Source: Lophium mytilinum (lineage: Eukaryota > Ascomycota > Dothideomycetes > Mytilinidiales > Mytilinidiaceae). Taken from it: 64,000 bases of DNA. Location: NCBI GenBank assembly GCA_010093605.1, contig MU004185.1:1571334-1635333 (forward strand). The letters run 5' to 3'. Of the stretch, positions 55,062 to 64,000 are shown piece by piece (within the stretch, counting starts at the first letter, position 1; each line of letters opens with the position of its first letter). The notes under the pieces were generated by a model. It ran no database searches and was not told where the DNA came from. It saw nothing but the letters and a program-made list of their open reading frames with translations. A program made the translations under genes and the position numbers.

Positions 55062-56126
55062 ATGTCGCCCTCCATCCTAACCTTCAACGTCTTTGCAAAC
55101 CTTCACAAAATATTTTCGGCTCCGTCTTCGATGTCACCCAGCAGTATGGCCTTTCCGACTCCAACCTGGGCCGGCTTCCCTGGCGAGCTTAAGAACAAAG
55201 TATATGCAGAGCTATTCTGCAACGACGACGAGTGTCTTCACGTACAATGGGACCCGAGGACGCTCAAACCTAAGCTGAGCGCTCCTATTGCTGTCGCATT
55301 GATGCGCACCAATCGGGAGACCTACCGTGAGGTGGTGTCGTTCCTCTTCGGAAACAACATCCTTCATCTCGACCTACCGCCTCATGAGGCTATCAAGTTC
55401 TTAGATAGTATACCAGCAGATGCGGCCGGCAAGGTCAAATCAATTACTGTAGGACCGCATTTCATTATGAACAACGGATGGGGATTTACGAATGCGCTGG
55501 CAAAGAAACTTGTGTCGATGGACTTGGACACGATTACGGTTCAGCTTCCTAGGAGCTTCGAACCATATGAACGTCATGTTGAGAATCTCTCGGAAGTCTT
55601 GTACGGGCTTACCCACGGGCTCATGGCCAACCGTTACAAAACCCTACGATTAGCTTACCCAGGTGTCTGGAAGAAAACTGCGGATATCGAGTTGTATTAC
55701 AGTATCAAGATGCTCCGTTCGCTAGGAAGTTGTAGAGAACCGTTCCTGAAGATCATAGATGACAGGATAAAGGACAGAACCACCCGCGCCTCAGCAGCAC
55801 AAACTAACAACGTTTTCGATCCTGCTGAAGCTCAGAGACTGGAACTCTGGAGAGAAGAAGCGATTGGCATTGCTAGGACGCTGCGGTTGGACTTTAAAGC
55901 TGCCTTTGGCGAGCAGTGTGCGGGAAAGGACGAAACTGTGATCGAGTTAACGAGCGGTAAACTTGACAGGTGTCCAGCTACAACGAACAAGCGCAAGTTC
56001 GAGGCTGTAGGTCTTTCTGAACAGGGACGTGTTTTGAAAGCCGCGAGGCGAGATTGTGCCAAACTTGCTGTGAAGATGGGTATGGTCAATCCTGTCACAC
56101 GCGCGATGGCTGAGATGGAGATTTAG
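55062..56126 (+). CDS. unknown 354-aa fungal protein, F-box-like start
   Basis: A single uninterrupted 354-aa frame. The region TWAGFPGELKNKVYAELFCN has the short F-box/2EXR-like helix (FPxELxxxVYxxLF). It is followed by VALMRTNRETYREVVSFLFG, which matches the second helix found in many Dothideomycete proteins of this type. Further on comes FTNALAKKLVSMDLDTITVQ. The C-terminal part is basic and helical. I do not recognise a narrower family. A second ATG at 55131 (MSPSSMAFPTPTW) is an equally good start, since the first 23 residues carry no domain. The role is unknown; an adaptor function is suggested only by the F-box-like helix. Confidence 0.65.
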   Translation: MSPSILTFNVFANLHKIFSAPSSMSPSSMAFPTPTWAGFPGELKNKVYAELFCNDDECLHVQWDPRTLKPKLSAPIAVALMRTNRETYREVVSFLFGNNILHLDLPPHEAIKFLDSIPADAAGKVKSITVGPHFIMNNGWGFTNALAKKLVSMDLDTITVQLPRSFEPYERHVENLSEVLYGLTHGLMANRYKTLRLAYPGVWKKTADIELYYSIKMLRSLGSCREPFLKIIDDRIKDRTTRASAAQTNNVFDPAEAQRLELWREEAIGIARTLRLDFKAAFGEQCAGKDETVIELTSGKLDRCPATTNKRKFEAVGLSEQGRVLKAARRDCAKLAVKMGMVNPVTRAMAEMEI

Positions 56127-56723
56127 GCGGATATTGGCTTGTACATGATGGGATATTGAACTGAAGTCTTCAAATTGGTCGAGAGGGCTCTTGATAGTTG
56201 GTCGTTTAGTAGTCGTCTCTTATCTCTTTTTGCTCTGAATTAGTCATTTTGCTGACTGCTACGCTGTAATTTCCTTAGCTCTTATATAGTTGAAAGTATT
56301 GCAGTATTTAATGTGTTAGTCTCGCATTTTTAGCTTGAAATATACTAGTCTTCAACCCAAATGAATTGCTTCCAAATTGATCAGTGACCAAAGCAGCATA
56401 GCGTCGCCGCGGTTCGGTCCTCGGTGCGATTACACGCGACTCCAACGACAACTCCTGCTTCTGCTGACATAACTTGACCTGCAGACCATCAAGACTTTGC
56501 TCACAGACATCCACTTCTGGACATCTCCAACAAGATCAGCACTCGCATTTCGGCACTCGCATTCCTAGACCGCTTATTTTCTCATTACCGGCGCCGAACT
56601 TCTTCGTTGACTCATCCATCACCAAATTATATACACCTCCACAGAGAGCACTATCCCAGGTAGATTCTCATGAATAGGCATTCGGTCCACGATTACTGAG
56701 GACCTCCTGAGTATCCACCGGAT
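56127..56723. other. intergenic, no gene seen
   Basis: About 600 bp of 3' flank and promoter sequence. I see no supported gene in it. Confidence 0.4.
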
Positions 56724-57644
56724 ATGAGCTCTATTCATCATTGTCCACGCTTTCTCGCACCTCTCAACTCCAAAGCCTCCATTTTTCATCCACGAATTTC
56801 CTTTACGGCCCTCTCGCACTTAAGAACCTTTCAAAGCTCCCCATCAAACATGTCCTCCCCCCAAAAGAAAGACTGGAGCGCAACCCAATACCTCAAATTC
56901 GGCGACCAACGCACCCGCGCCGTCCGCGACCTCCTCTCCGCCGTCCCCCTCACCTCCCCCTCCCGCATAGTCGACCTCGGATGCGGACCGGGCAACAGCA
57001 CCGAAGTCCTCCTCGCCCGCTACCCCAACGCCACCATCACCGGCATGGACTCCTCGGACGACATGCTCGCAAAAGCCGGCGCCGCCCTCCCTAACATCGA
57101 CTTCGTCAAAGGCGACCTCACCACCTACGAACCAACCGCCGGCACCGACCTGCTCTTCTCCAACGCCGTCTTCCAATGGCTCCCCGGCCCGGCGCGCATC
57201 CCCACCCTCGCGCGCCTCATCAAGACCCTACCCTCCGGCGGCGTGATCGCGATCCAAGTCCCCGACAACTTCCACGAGCGCTCGCACCGCCTGATGCGCG
57301 AGACCGCCGCAGACGGGCCATGGGCTCCTATTCTCAGTAAGCTGAACCCGGAGCGCGACCCCATCGCGGCGCCGGCGACGTTCTACGATGCGCTGAAGCC
57401 GCTGTGTGCGAGTGTGGATATCTGGCACACGCACTATCAGCATGTACTTGAGGGGCCGCAGGCGATTGTGGAGTGGGTCAAGGGAACGGGGCTGCGGCCG
57501 TTTGTGGATCCGTTGGATGAGGGGATGAGGGAGGGGTTTTTGAAGGCGTATTTGGAAAGGATTGCGGAGGCGTATCCGAGGTTGGGTGATGGGAAGGTTA
57601 TGCTTACGTATCCGAGGTTGTTTTTGGTAGCTGTGAAAGCTTGA
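56724..57644 (+). CDS. trans-aconitate 2-methyltransferase
   Basis: Single exon; 306 aa from the first ATG or 264 aa from the ATG at 56850 (MSSPQKKDWSATQYLKFGDQ). SAM-binding motif I is VDLGCGPGNSTEVLLARYPN; motif II is ITGMDSSDDML; later motifs are DLLFSNAVFQWLPGPARIP and LPSGGVIAIQVPDNFHERSH. The C-terminal helical part contains WHTHYQHVLEGPQAIVEWVK and TGLRPFVDPLDEGMREGFL. This is the Tam family, which methylates trans-aconitate, an inhibitor of the TCA cycle, using SAM. The upstream 42 residues are Ser/Arg-rich with few acidic residues, so the longer form could carry a mitochondrial targeting sequence. I cannot decide which start is used. All substrate-binding motifs are intact. GC-rich codon use is stronger here than in neighbouring genes. 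Confidence 0.85.
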   Translation: MSSIHHCPRFLAPLNSKASIFHPRISFTALSHLRTFQSSPSNMSSPQKKDWSATQYLKFGDQRTRAVRDLLSAVPLTSPSRIVDLGCGPGNSTEVLLARYPNATITGMDSSDDMLAKAGAALPNIDFVKGDLTTYEPTAGTDLLFSNAVFQWLPGPARIPTLARLIKTLPSGGVIAIQVPDNFHERSHRLMRETAADGPWAPILSKLNPERDPIAAPATFYDALKPLCASVDIWHTHYQHVLEGPQAIVEWVKGTGLRPFVDPLDEGMREGFLKAYLERIAEAYPRLGDGKVMLTYPRLFLVAVKA

Positions 57645-58976
57645 GGGAGTAGGGTTGGGGAAGAGGTTGGGGACGAGGCTGGGGATGTGGTGGGTGGGGA
57701 TGTGGTGGGTTGGGATGCTGACTTTATTGGACGTTTTGATGAGCGTTTTTGGGGTTGAGAGCAGATGGCGGTCTGGAGAACTTGCACAGGTACCTATTCG
57801 CATTCGAAAGTCTTTAGTGCAATTCGCACTTTTCGGATTTTGCATCTCAGTTAAATCCTTATCAATGTGTTGGCGTGCCTCAAACGGCTGCAACATGTCT
57901 GCATAACCGTTTCTTAGGTATGTGAACGTCCAATTCTCATTTGCATCAAGTTGATCGAAATCATTCTCTACTCCAGTGTGTATCCGCTGACTTGACTCCT
58001 GGCCGAAATTTCCGAACATGTTTTCGAAGTTCGAAAGTGGCTCGAAGCACCCCAAGCAGCGGCGCAGGAGTGTCAAATAAAATTAGGATGCATTGATGGC
58101 ACTGGTGGCGTGGGTTGCACTCCGTACACTCGTTCACGAAACGCATCTAGAATGTATTCCCGTACGGGCAATGTTCACAGCTAGTATCAAAACCAGGTGC
58201 AGCATCTATGCAAATGTAGCGCACTCCCTAGCAGAGACTACAAAATCCCGTGCCAGCCCTGAACTTGGTCTCTGCTGGTGGGACCGGTGCCTGTGGAAGA
58301 GCTGCCATGCGTTGCTCGAAGAGTTCCAGTTCTAATTTATGCGGTACTGGCTAGGCTGGGAGTATAGCAGCAAGTGGGGCAGACGGAGGAGGAGACCGGG
58401 AGACTGCTTGTGCAGTTACAGGGTTGCGGTTGTTTGGCTGTGATGCTGACTCCTTTCAATTTCAGAAGGAAGGATTCGAGGAGAAGAAACCGTGACCTTC
58501 AGGAGAACTTACGTGACTTCATATATAAGCATTCGACGCCCCTTCGCCCTGTTCGCACTTGTAAATTCTCTTCGTCGTGTCCGCATTTCCGATAATGTGT
58601 TGGTACGACTTCGAATGGACTCAACCACGTGTACACAAACGTCGTCCAGGTAAACCATTCTCCGAATCTGTTCATTTCAGCCCTGTGAGTCTATACCACC
58701 GATTTTCTATCTACTCTCGTTCTGAATCTAGCTGATCTTTCGGAGCTAGGAAACTGACAACCAAACCTCTATTTCAAGCCTTCTTTCTGTCACCCCTTTA
58801 CACCGCATTCTAAAAAGTCAGCCCAACAGAATGCCCCTACCAAAACTTCCCAGTTAATACAAAATTCCTGGATCAAAGCAAGTCTATTGTGCCCCCGACT
58901 CTTGCAGTACCAAACTTTACATTTTCGAAGCTTCTTCTGAAGGATCCAAGTGTCGGCAAGTCAGTGCGAGCTGTTT
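57645..58976. other. intergenic, no supported gene
   Basis: Immediately after the stop, GGGGATGTGGTGGGT occurs twice (near 57680 and 57696) within a G-rich stretch. The remaining ~1.2 kb shows only short frames without domains. The right end is the 3' flank of the RBR gene. Confidence 0.45.
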
Positions 58977-60552
58977 TCAGCGAACTGGACCTCGTCCTCT
59001 AATGCAATCATTGCATTGTCGATATCCACACCGGACACATTCGTTGTAGAACAACAGCTGACGGTTATTGTAGCAGCTTTGGCATCGCATGTCGATCCCG
59101 GGACGAAAGGTGTGTCGAATATAGCGAGTCCCATGGCAGCGGCCGCAGTGGCCATCGCGAACAACAAACTCGACATGACCTGGTGCTCGGCCTTGTCTTT
59201 CGCGGGCTGCGATCACATCTGCCAGATTCTGGGCTTCGACATCCCGCCGCACAGCTTCTGCAGCTGCCATCTGCTGCAGGAACTGAAACCACATTGGAGG
59301 CTGTGGCATCGGATGCGGAGCTAGGAGGGGATGGTAGGGTTGTATGATGTAGTTCTGTGGGCCAAACAACGGACAGGAGCATATGTCCTGGACGTAACCG
59401 TTCCCGCACTGGTAGCAAAAGTCCGCCCCGCATCGGCAGCTACAAAAATGTTAGCAACTTTTCATTCTAGTTACCTCGCCGTCATTTGCATATGCATACT
59501 TGACTGCCACTGCTTATGGTGGCTCGAAGGCGAAGAAGGTCGTTTCATATCAAAGATATCGATCTCTTTCAGACCTCCGAACATGTTTGGAAGCCCCCAT
59601 AAGCAGCAGCTAGTCAGTGCGCACATGGTATGAAAGAAATAACTCACCGAATATGGTTACACCCGCTGGTTCGCTCGACCATGGTCTTGCAGCTCGGACA
59701 TGTCTGCCAGTTGTTCGCAGCTGCGACGTCCATCAAGCCTTTTGTTGAAGGGTCGTCAGGGCAAAGCCCCTGATGTCCATGTGCCTTGCACATCCTACAA
59801 GTTTCTCCGCGGCAGGCTGGACACCTCGCTAGATGTCCCTCGTAGTACTTCGGGGGGATGAACTGTCCGCAGCTCAGATTCGCGCAGTATGTTCGGTTTG
59901 GCGTGCCCACCTCGATCGTCTTCTTCTTGAATCGCTCGACGAATGCAATCGAAAAGAAGTGGTGGCAGACCTCCATAGGGATTGGAACCCTACAACATGT
60001 TGGAGGGAATGATGTCTTGTCCTCCATGGCATTTTCGAACATCTTCTCGAGACATTCGCGACAGTAGACATGCGGCTCCGGTCGACAGGCAAGCTGGACG
60101 ACATCGAATGCCGGTTTTTCGTATCCGCATGCCACGCACTCGATATGGGTAGCCGGCGCTTTTCCGCTGTTTGTAGACAATCTCAGAGCTTCCCCACCAG
60201 TCTTCCTCTCTTCAGGGGTAGGGTCGATCCCAGAATTCCCCATCGCGGCCGTGAGCTTGCTTCGGATCGATGGAGGCGGCTTTCCTGTGTCCGGCCTCTG
60301 CTCGACAGTGACCTCGCCTGGGCGACGAGTCAAAGTATGATTCTCTCTAGTCTGAACTATGTCATAGATGGTTTCGGCAATGCTCCTCCTCGCTGGATTT
60401 TCCGAAGATATCAGACGGTGGGCGAGGTCCAGCATTCGGCGATGCCTTTCCTGACTCCCTGGTTTTGGCTCCATGGCGAGCGGTCGCGGAAGGGAATTCG
60501 AGACCTGAGATCTGGTTATAAATGAACCCATGTCCACGATGCTGCCATACAC
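58977..60552 (-). CDS. RBR-type (RING-IBR-RING) E3 ubiquitin ligase, copy A
   Basis: Two exons (60552-59648 and 59439-58977) join across a 208-bp intron to 455 aa; from the ATG at 60474 (MEPKPGSQERHRRM) it is 429 aa. RING1 begins IECVACGYEKPAFDVVQLAC and includes HVYCRECLEKMFENAM. The IBR region has YCANLSCGQFIPPKYYEGHL and ARCPACRGETCRMCKAHGHQ. RING2 has CPSCKTMVERTSGCNHIRCR with the expected catalytic Cys in SGCNHI, then CGADFCYQCG. After RING2 comes an extra C-terminal Cys-rich module (GHCGRCHGTRY, CQSCYNNRQLLFYNECVRCG, CNDCIRG). RBR ligases pass ubiquitin through a thioester on that Cys. It is a tandem paralog of the gene at 62051-63388. Confidence 0.8.
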
Positions 60553-60574
60553 TCAGAGACTACTCACGGGAGCT

Positions 60575-60890
60575 GAAGGCGAGCGCAGCGCAAAAAGAGA
60601 TCTCCCTCTGGGCGGATGGCTCGGTCGAGAAAGGTGCGCGCGACGCAACAAGATCAGTGCGCGCTGATGGCGACGGAGTATAAGCCACAGCAGTACAAGC
60701 ACACACTGGTACAGCTCATGTGAGAGCTCAATACAAGCGCGGAGCCAGAAGATATCCCACTCAGGATGGGTGGCTCGGTCGGGAGAGGTCCGCGAGCGCA
60801 ACAGGATCAGTGCGAGCTGGCGGCAAATGAGAACAAGGTAGAACGGCACAAGTATACGCAGGTACAGCTCAAGTGAGAGCCAAAGCCAGT
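60575..60890. repeat. direct duplication of a ~160-bp non-coding unit
   Basis: GGATGGCTCGGTCGAGAAAGG (unit 1, near 60614) and GGATGGGTGGCTCGGTCGGG (unit 2, near 60767) begin aligned segments. Both continue through CGCAACAAGATCAGTGCG / CGCAACAGGATCAGTGCG and end in GGTACAGCTCATGTGAGAGC / GGTACAGCTCAAGTGAGAGC. The pair lies directly upstream of RBR copy A, probably in its 5' flank. Confidence 0.7.
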
Positions 60891-62050
60891 CCCGGCGATG
60901 AGGTTGGTGAGGCGATTCGGTCGTCGCGATGTGGTTGTGGTTGCGGAGGAGGTGAGAGAGTCGGCCGTCTTCGGGGGAGCTCTAAGTAGGACTCAGAAGC
61001 ATTCTGCACAAGCCCGCTTCAGCTCAGCGAAACGAAGTGAGATGATGGACCGTAGAAGATGGACGCAGTAGGTCTTCAAAGAATTGTATTTGCACCCGTC
61101 ACGACAAATCACGTCGCAGTCGAGAAGTGTTTTGACCTGGCACGAAGCAGTGACTGCCACGCGCGAGATAGAAGAGAACTACACCACACCGCTCAAGAGA
61201 GCGTAGATAGGTGAGGCTTCTCGTCACAGCGCAACAAGAAGATTGGCTTAAAGAAGGATTGTTATTTAGAAAGCATAGCCTGATACTAGATAAGAAACAG
61301 AATTCGAGGTGGTTACTTACACAGTAGAGCACAGTATTGTAGATCACCATTCATTTTTTTTTGAAAGAGATGCGAGATTACCAGCCAAGCTCGAGCCAAA
61401 GCAACTGTCTTGAAAGATCTGCAAGCTGGCCATGTACTCATTTCTGCTCTTTTAAAGTGTACCCGAATCCTGCGAGGTGAGATCGATTATGACTGTGGTT
61501 ATACCTTAATAAACTTTTATAGATCAACAGGAGGTACAACATATCCTGGTGGGGGATGCTCTAGCCCTACAATTGGCTTCAGGCAGTGCGAAGTGGTTAT
61601 CTTACCATCCTTCTTGTCGTCGTAGTCTCAAGCAGTGGCGGGCACGTGTGCATTCATTCCATTCGATTGCCGTATACACTTAATTTTTGGTTCAGCTGCA
61701 AGGCAATTATTAGTTCTACCTAGTTTCAACCGCCCAACCTGCGCGCTCTAGGCTAAGTGATCTTGGGTGCGGACGACAGTTTGCCAAGGCATCATAAGCC
61801 GTAGCAAAAGAGGCACGCACAAGTATCGACAGACAGCGGTCTTTAGAATAGAACACGAAAGGGGTTGAAAGGTGTAGACAAGTATCAAAAACCCTCCGCA
61901 ATTGTATCAAAACCTGTGGTAAGTGTGTACACGCCTTTCGGCAATGCTTGTGGTTCCCGACTGTTTCGTAAATTGCCGCTCTGATGGTTCGGACCATTTC
62001 GAGACACCACAAGGACTGGAGAAAAGGTGCGTATAGCTGTATCAAGCCCC
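60891..62050. other. intergenic, no gene seen
   Basis: About 1.2 kb between the duplicated unit and RBR copy B. Short frames only. The 141-aa frame at 61716-62141 overlaps the end of copy B and is not supported. Confidence 0.4.
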
Positions 62051-63388
62051 TCAGATACGATTGTTGATGCATCGTAGACAGAGACGACGATCGCATCGCC
62101 GGCATTCTTCGATGAAGGGGAGGTGGTTTGTGTTTACGCATAACTCGCAGGTAGTGTTGGCGCCGTCTCTATAATAGCGACGATTCCAGTTATGTTCGCA
62201 TTCGGCATCGCCAGACTCAGACGCCGCTATGGATGGAGCTCGCTCTGGCATCGGAAGAGCACGTGTTGGGAGGCGTACAGGAGGTGCCGCGGAAGAGCGA
62301 CGACGCCGCATGTTACCCAGAAGGCCTCGTTCTTCGAACTGAGGGCAGGAGCATGTCTTCCACTTAGAACCGCAAAGATAGCAGAACTGCGCTCCGCATC
62401 GGCACGTCATATGGTAGCAGCCACTCTCTAGCTCGACCATGTGCTTGCAGGATCGGCACTGCATCCACATGTTTCTGTGGGCTGTGTCCATGAACGGCTG
62501 GGTAGTGGGGTCTTCCGGGCAGAGACCTTGGTGGCCGTGGGTTTTACAGACTCTGCAGGTTTCATGCTGGCACTTCGGGCAGGTGGCGATGTCTCTGTTT
62601 CCGCTGTAGAACTCCGGACGGATGAACTGTCCACAAGCTACACTTGAGCAGTAGGTTGGATTCGAAGTGTTGAGTTCGATACGCTTCTCGATGAAGCGGT
62701 CAACAAAGTCCCGCGTAAAGAAAGGCTCGCAGTCAACCAGAGAGATAGGAATGCGGCAGCAGCGCGGAGGAAAGAGCGATGTATCTGTCAAAGATGACTC
62801 GAAGAGATCCAGGATGCAGTCGCGGCAGTAAGCATGCGGAGTCGGTTGGCAATTGAGATGCAGCATATCGAAGTTGGGCTTGGTCTCTAGGCAAGCCACG
62901 CACTCGGTATGAGTGGCTGCTGTAGACGTTGCTTTTCCCTTCCCTTTGAAAATTGGATTCGAGGATTCTCCGCGCTCTTCGTCCGAATCTGCATCGTACG
63001 CAGAGCTGATGCTCGTCGTAGTTTGAGCGACCTCTTCGATATGTCTCTCATCATCGCTATCGATCGCCATGATGGATTCTGGTCGATAGCTGTGCTGCGG
63101 AACTGGTACTTGCGTTCCGTGCAAACGACAGGCGAGCTCGTGATCTTGTTCCGCTTGTTGTTCTTCGTGGATGAGGCCAACGAACGTAGTCCACTCCTTC
63201 CTATCCGTGCGGAGAAGGTTGAGAGCGAAGCACTGGCTGTCGGCAAGCTCAAGGCTTTCCTCCAAGATATCTCGCATGATGTTGAAGGCAGCGAGTTCAT
63301 CATCTTGTTTGTGGTGTGATCCATCAACGAAAGCTCCGATGTCTTCGAGTTGGAGCTGGAGGACGAGACGCGCAGATTCGGGATCCAT
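62051..63388 (-). CDS. RBR-type (RING-IBR-RING) E3 ubiquitin ligase, copy B
   Basis: A single 445-aa exon. The N-terminus MDPESARLVLQLQLEDIGAF and the following helix (DSQCFALNLLRTDRKEW) are typical of this fungal RBR subgroup. RING1 starts TECVACLETKPNFDMLHLNC with HAYCRDCILDLFESSLTDTS; the IBR has YCSSVACGQFIRPEF and CPKCQHETCRVCKTHGHQGL; RING2 has CRSCKHMVELESGCYHMTCR, catalytic Cys in SGCYHM, then CGAQFCYLCG. A C-terminal extra module follows (CEHNWNRRYYRDGANTTCEL, CVNTNHLPFIEECRRC, CLRCINNRI), like copy A. The frame is intact. A possible upstream exon exists (acceptor CCGCAG just before 63388, donor GTAAGC near 63475), so the true start may lie further out. The substrate is unknown. Confidence 0.8.
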   Translation of the reverse strand: MDPESARLVLQLQLEDIGAFVDGSHHKQDDELAAFNIMRDILEESLELADSQCFALNLLRTDRKEWTTFVGLIHEEQQAEQDHELACRLHGTQVPVPQHSYRPESIMAIDSDDERHIEEVAQTTTSISSAYDADSDEERGESSNPIFKGKGKATSTAATHTECVACLETKPNFDMLHLNCQPTPHAYCRDCILDLFESSLTDTSLFPPRCCRIPISLVDCEPFFTRDFVDRFIEKRIELNTSNPTYCSSVACGQFIRPEFYSGNRDIATCPKCQHETCRVCKTHGHQGLCPEDPTTQPFMDTAHRNMWMQCRSCKHMVELESGCYHMTCRCGAQFCYLCGSKWKTCSCPQFEERGLLGNMRRRRSSAAPPVRLPTRALPMPERAPSIAASESGDAECEHNWNRRYYRDGANTTCELCVNTNHLPFIEECRRCDRRLCLRCINNRI

Positions 63389-64000
63389 ACCTGCGGCACG
63401 AAACGTCCAAGTCCTGAATCTTCGTCAAAGACTGATCTGATCATACCATTGTGTTCTTCGAGGTCGTTGCTTACCTGTGCGACAAGAGGATACCTACGGC
63501 TTTGCTGTCGCGCGTGGAGATACTGAGGTACAAGAGCACCTCGCCCAGCGCGATGAAATGGAAATTATGACGAAGGCCTGGTGATGGCGTGGGGGGATGA
63601 GGGTGGTGAGATGAAGGTGGTGAGGAAGAGGCGAGGCGCGTCGTGTAGAAGTCGAACGCGTTTCCAATGACATCACAAGCAAGCGAAATGCCGCATCGGA
63701 GAAGGTCTCTCGTACTTGCCGATGGTAGATGTGTTTGAGTGAGACTTGAAATCGTGCAGGATGAAGATCTCAAACATCCAGACAGTGACATACGAGTGCT
63801 AGCAAAACGGCGGCCCGACACTACAAACCGGCACAGCAGATGACAGTATCCTCGATAAAACTTTCTAGCATGCGAAGTGAGCGACCAAGAAGGTGAGAGA
63901 ACGCAAGAGTGAGAAGACACCGAAGCGCTGCATCCACCCGATTGGAGAGCTCGATGTGCCATCATACGTGGAATCTCGCATCTCCATTTACGCCGGGTAT
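63389..64000. other. 5' flank of RBR copy B, no gene seen
   Basis: The stretch includes a plausible donor/acceptor pair (GTAAGC near 63475, CCGCAG just before 63389) that could belong to an upstream non-coding or short coding exon of RBR copy B. I see no other gene. Confidence 0.4.

Noticed and set aside
61716-62141. 141-aa minus-strand frame
   Set aside because: It overlaps the C-terminus of RBR copy B in another frame and has no domain of its own.
63471-63965. 164-aa minus-strand frame upstream of RBR copy B
   Set aside because: Ser/Leu/His-rich and domain-free; probably 5' flank of the RBR gene.

Overview
The window reads as nuclear DNA of a filamentous ascomycete (Pezizomycotina), most likely a Dothideomycete. 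The genes carry short introns (about 45-95 nt, GT..AG, often with CTAAC/CTGAC branch sites). The families include several known mainly from filamentous fungi: a HET domain, DUF7580, an OTT_1508-like deaminase, a DUF7707 GPI-type protein and an Inp2/vezatin-like protein. One AT-rich block looks RIP-mutated. The species assignment is inference; the fungal assignment is firm.

Layout. 0-5.1 kb is gene-poor: a Rho-GTPase C-terminal fragment, five tandem ~180-bp units, and a diverged ~855-bp repeat whose copies each carry CACGTG and TATA-type motifs. 5.1-10.2 kb holds a secreted DUF7707 protein, a YPT35-like PX protein and an SAS4-family chromatin protein. 11.5-22 kb is the most unusual part: a deaminase-MYND protein, a small membrane protein, a DUF7580/HeLo-like protein and, divergent from it, a C2H2 / Rua1_C-like / ankyrin protein interrupted by an in-frame TAA. 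22.6-28.3 kb has an amidase and an FMO-type monooxygenase separated by an AT-rich fold-back element. 28.8-29.4 kb has a ~103-bp tandem repeat and a G-rich GGGTAA/GGGAAA tract.

30.7-44.9 kb holds an unknown protein, COQ6 (ubiquinone synthesis), a CENP-V/GFA protein, a leucine-rich F-box-like protein, an NAD-dependent epimerase, a 2EXR-like protein, a small VOC protein, a conserved small protein and a broken HET gene. 45.8-57.6 kb is mostly housekeeping: the peroxisome-inheritance Inp2/vezatin-like gene, DEP1 (Rpd3L histone deacetylase complex) divergent from NOP12 (60S ribosome assembly), a 354-aa unknown protein and a trans-aconitate methyltransferase. 58.9-63.4 kb holds two RBR (RING-IBR-RING) E3 ligase paralogs in tandem, separated by a duplicated non-coding segment.

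Working together. The core genes (COQ6, NOP12, DEP1, SAS4, INP2) are unrelated housekeeping functions. The accessory genes at 11.5-22 kb resemble families linked in fungi to nonself recognition or regulated cell death, so they are the best candidate for an undescribed system, but no shared function is proved by the sequence. Exon joins were made by hand from splice signals and reading-frame continuity.
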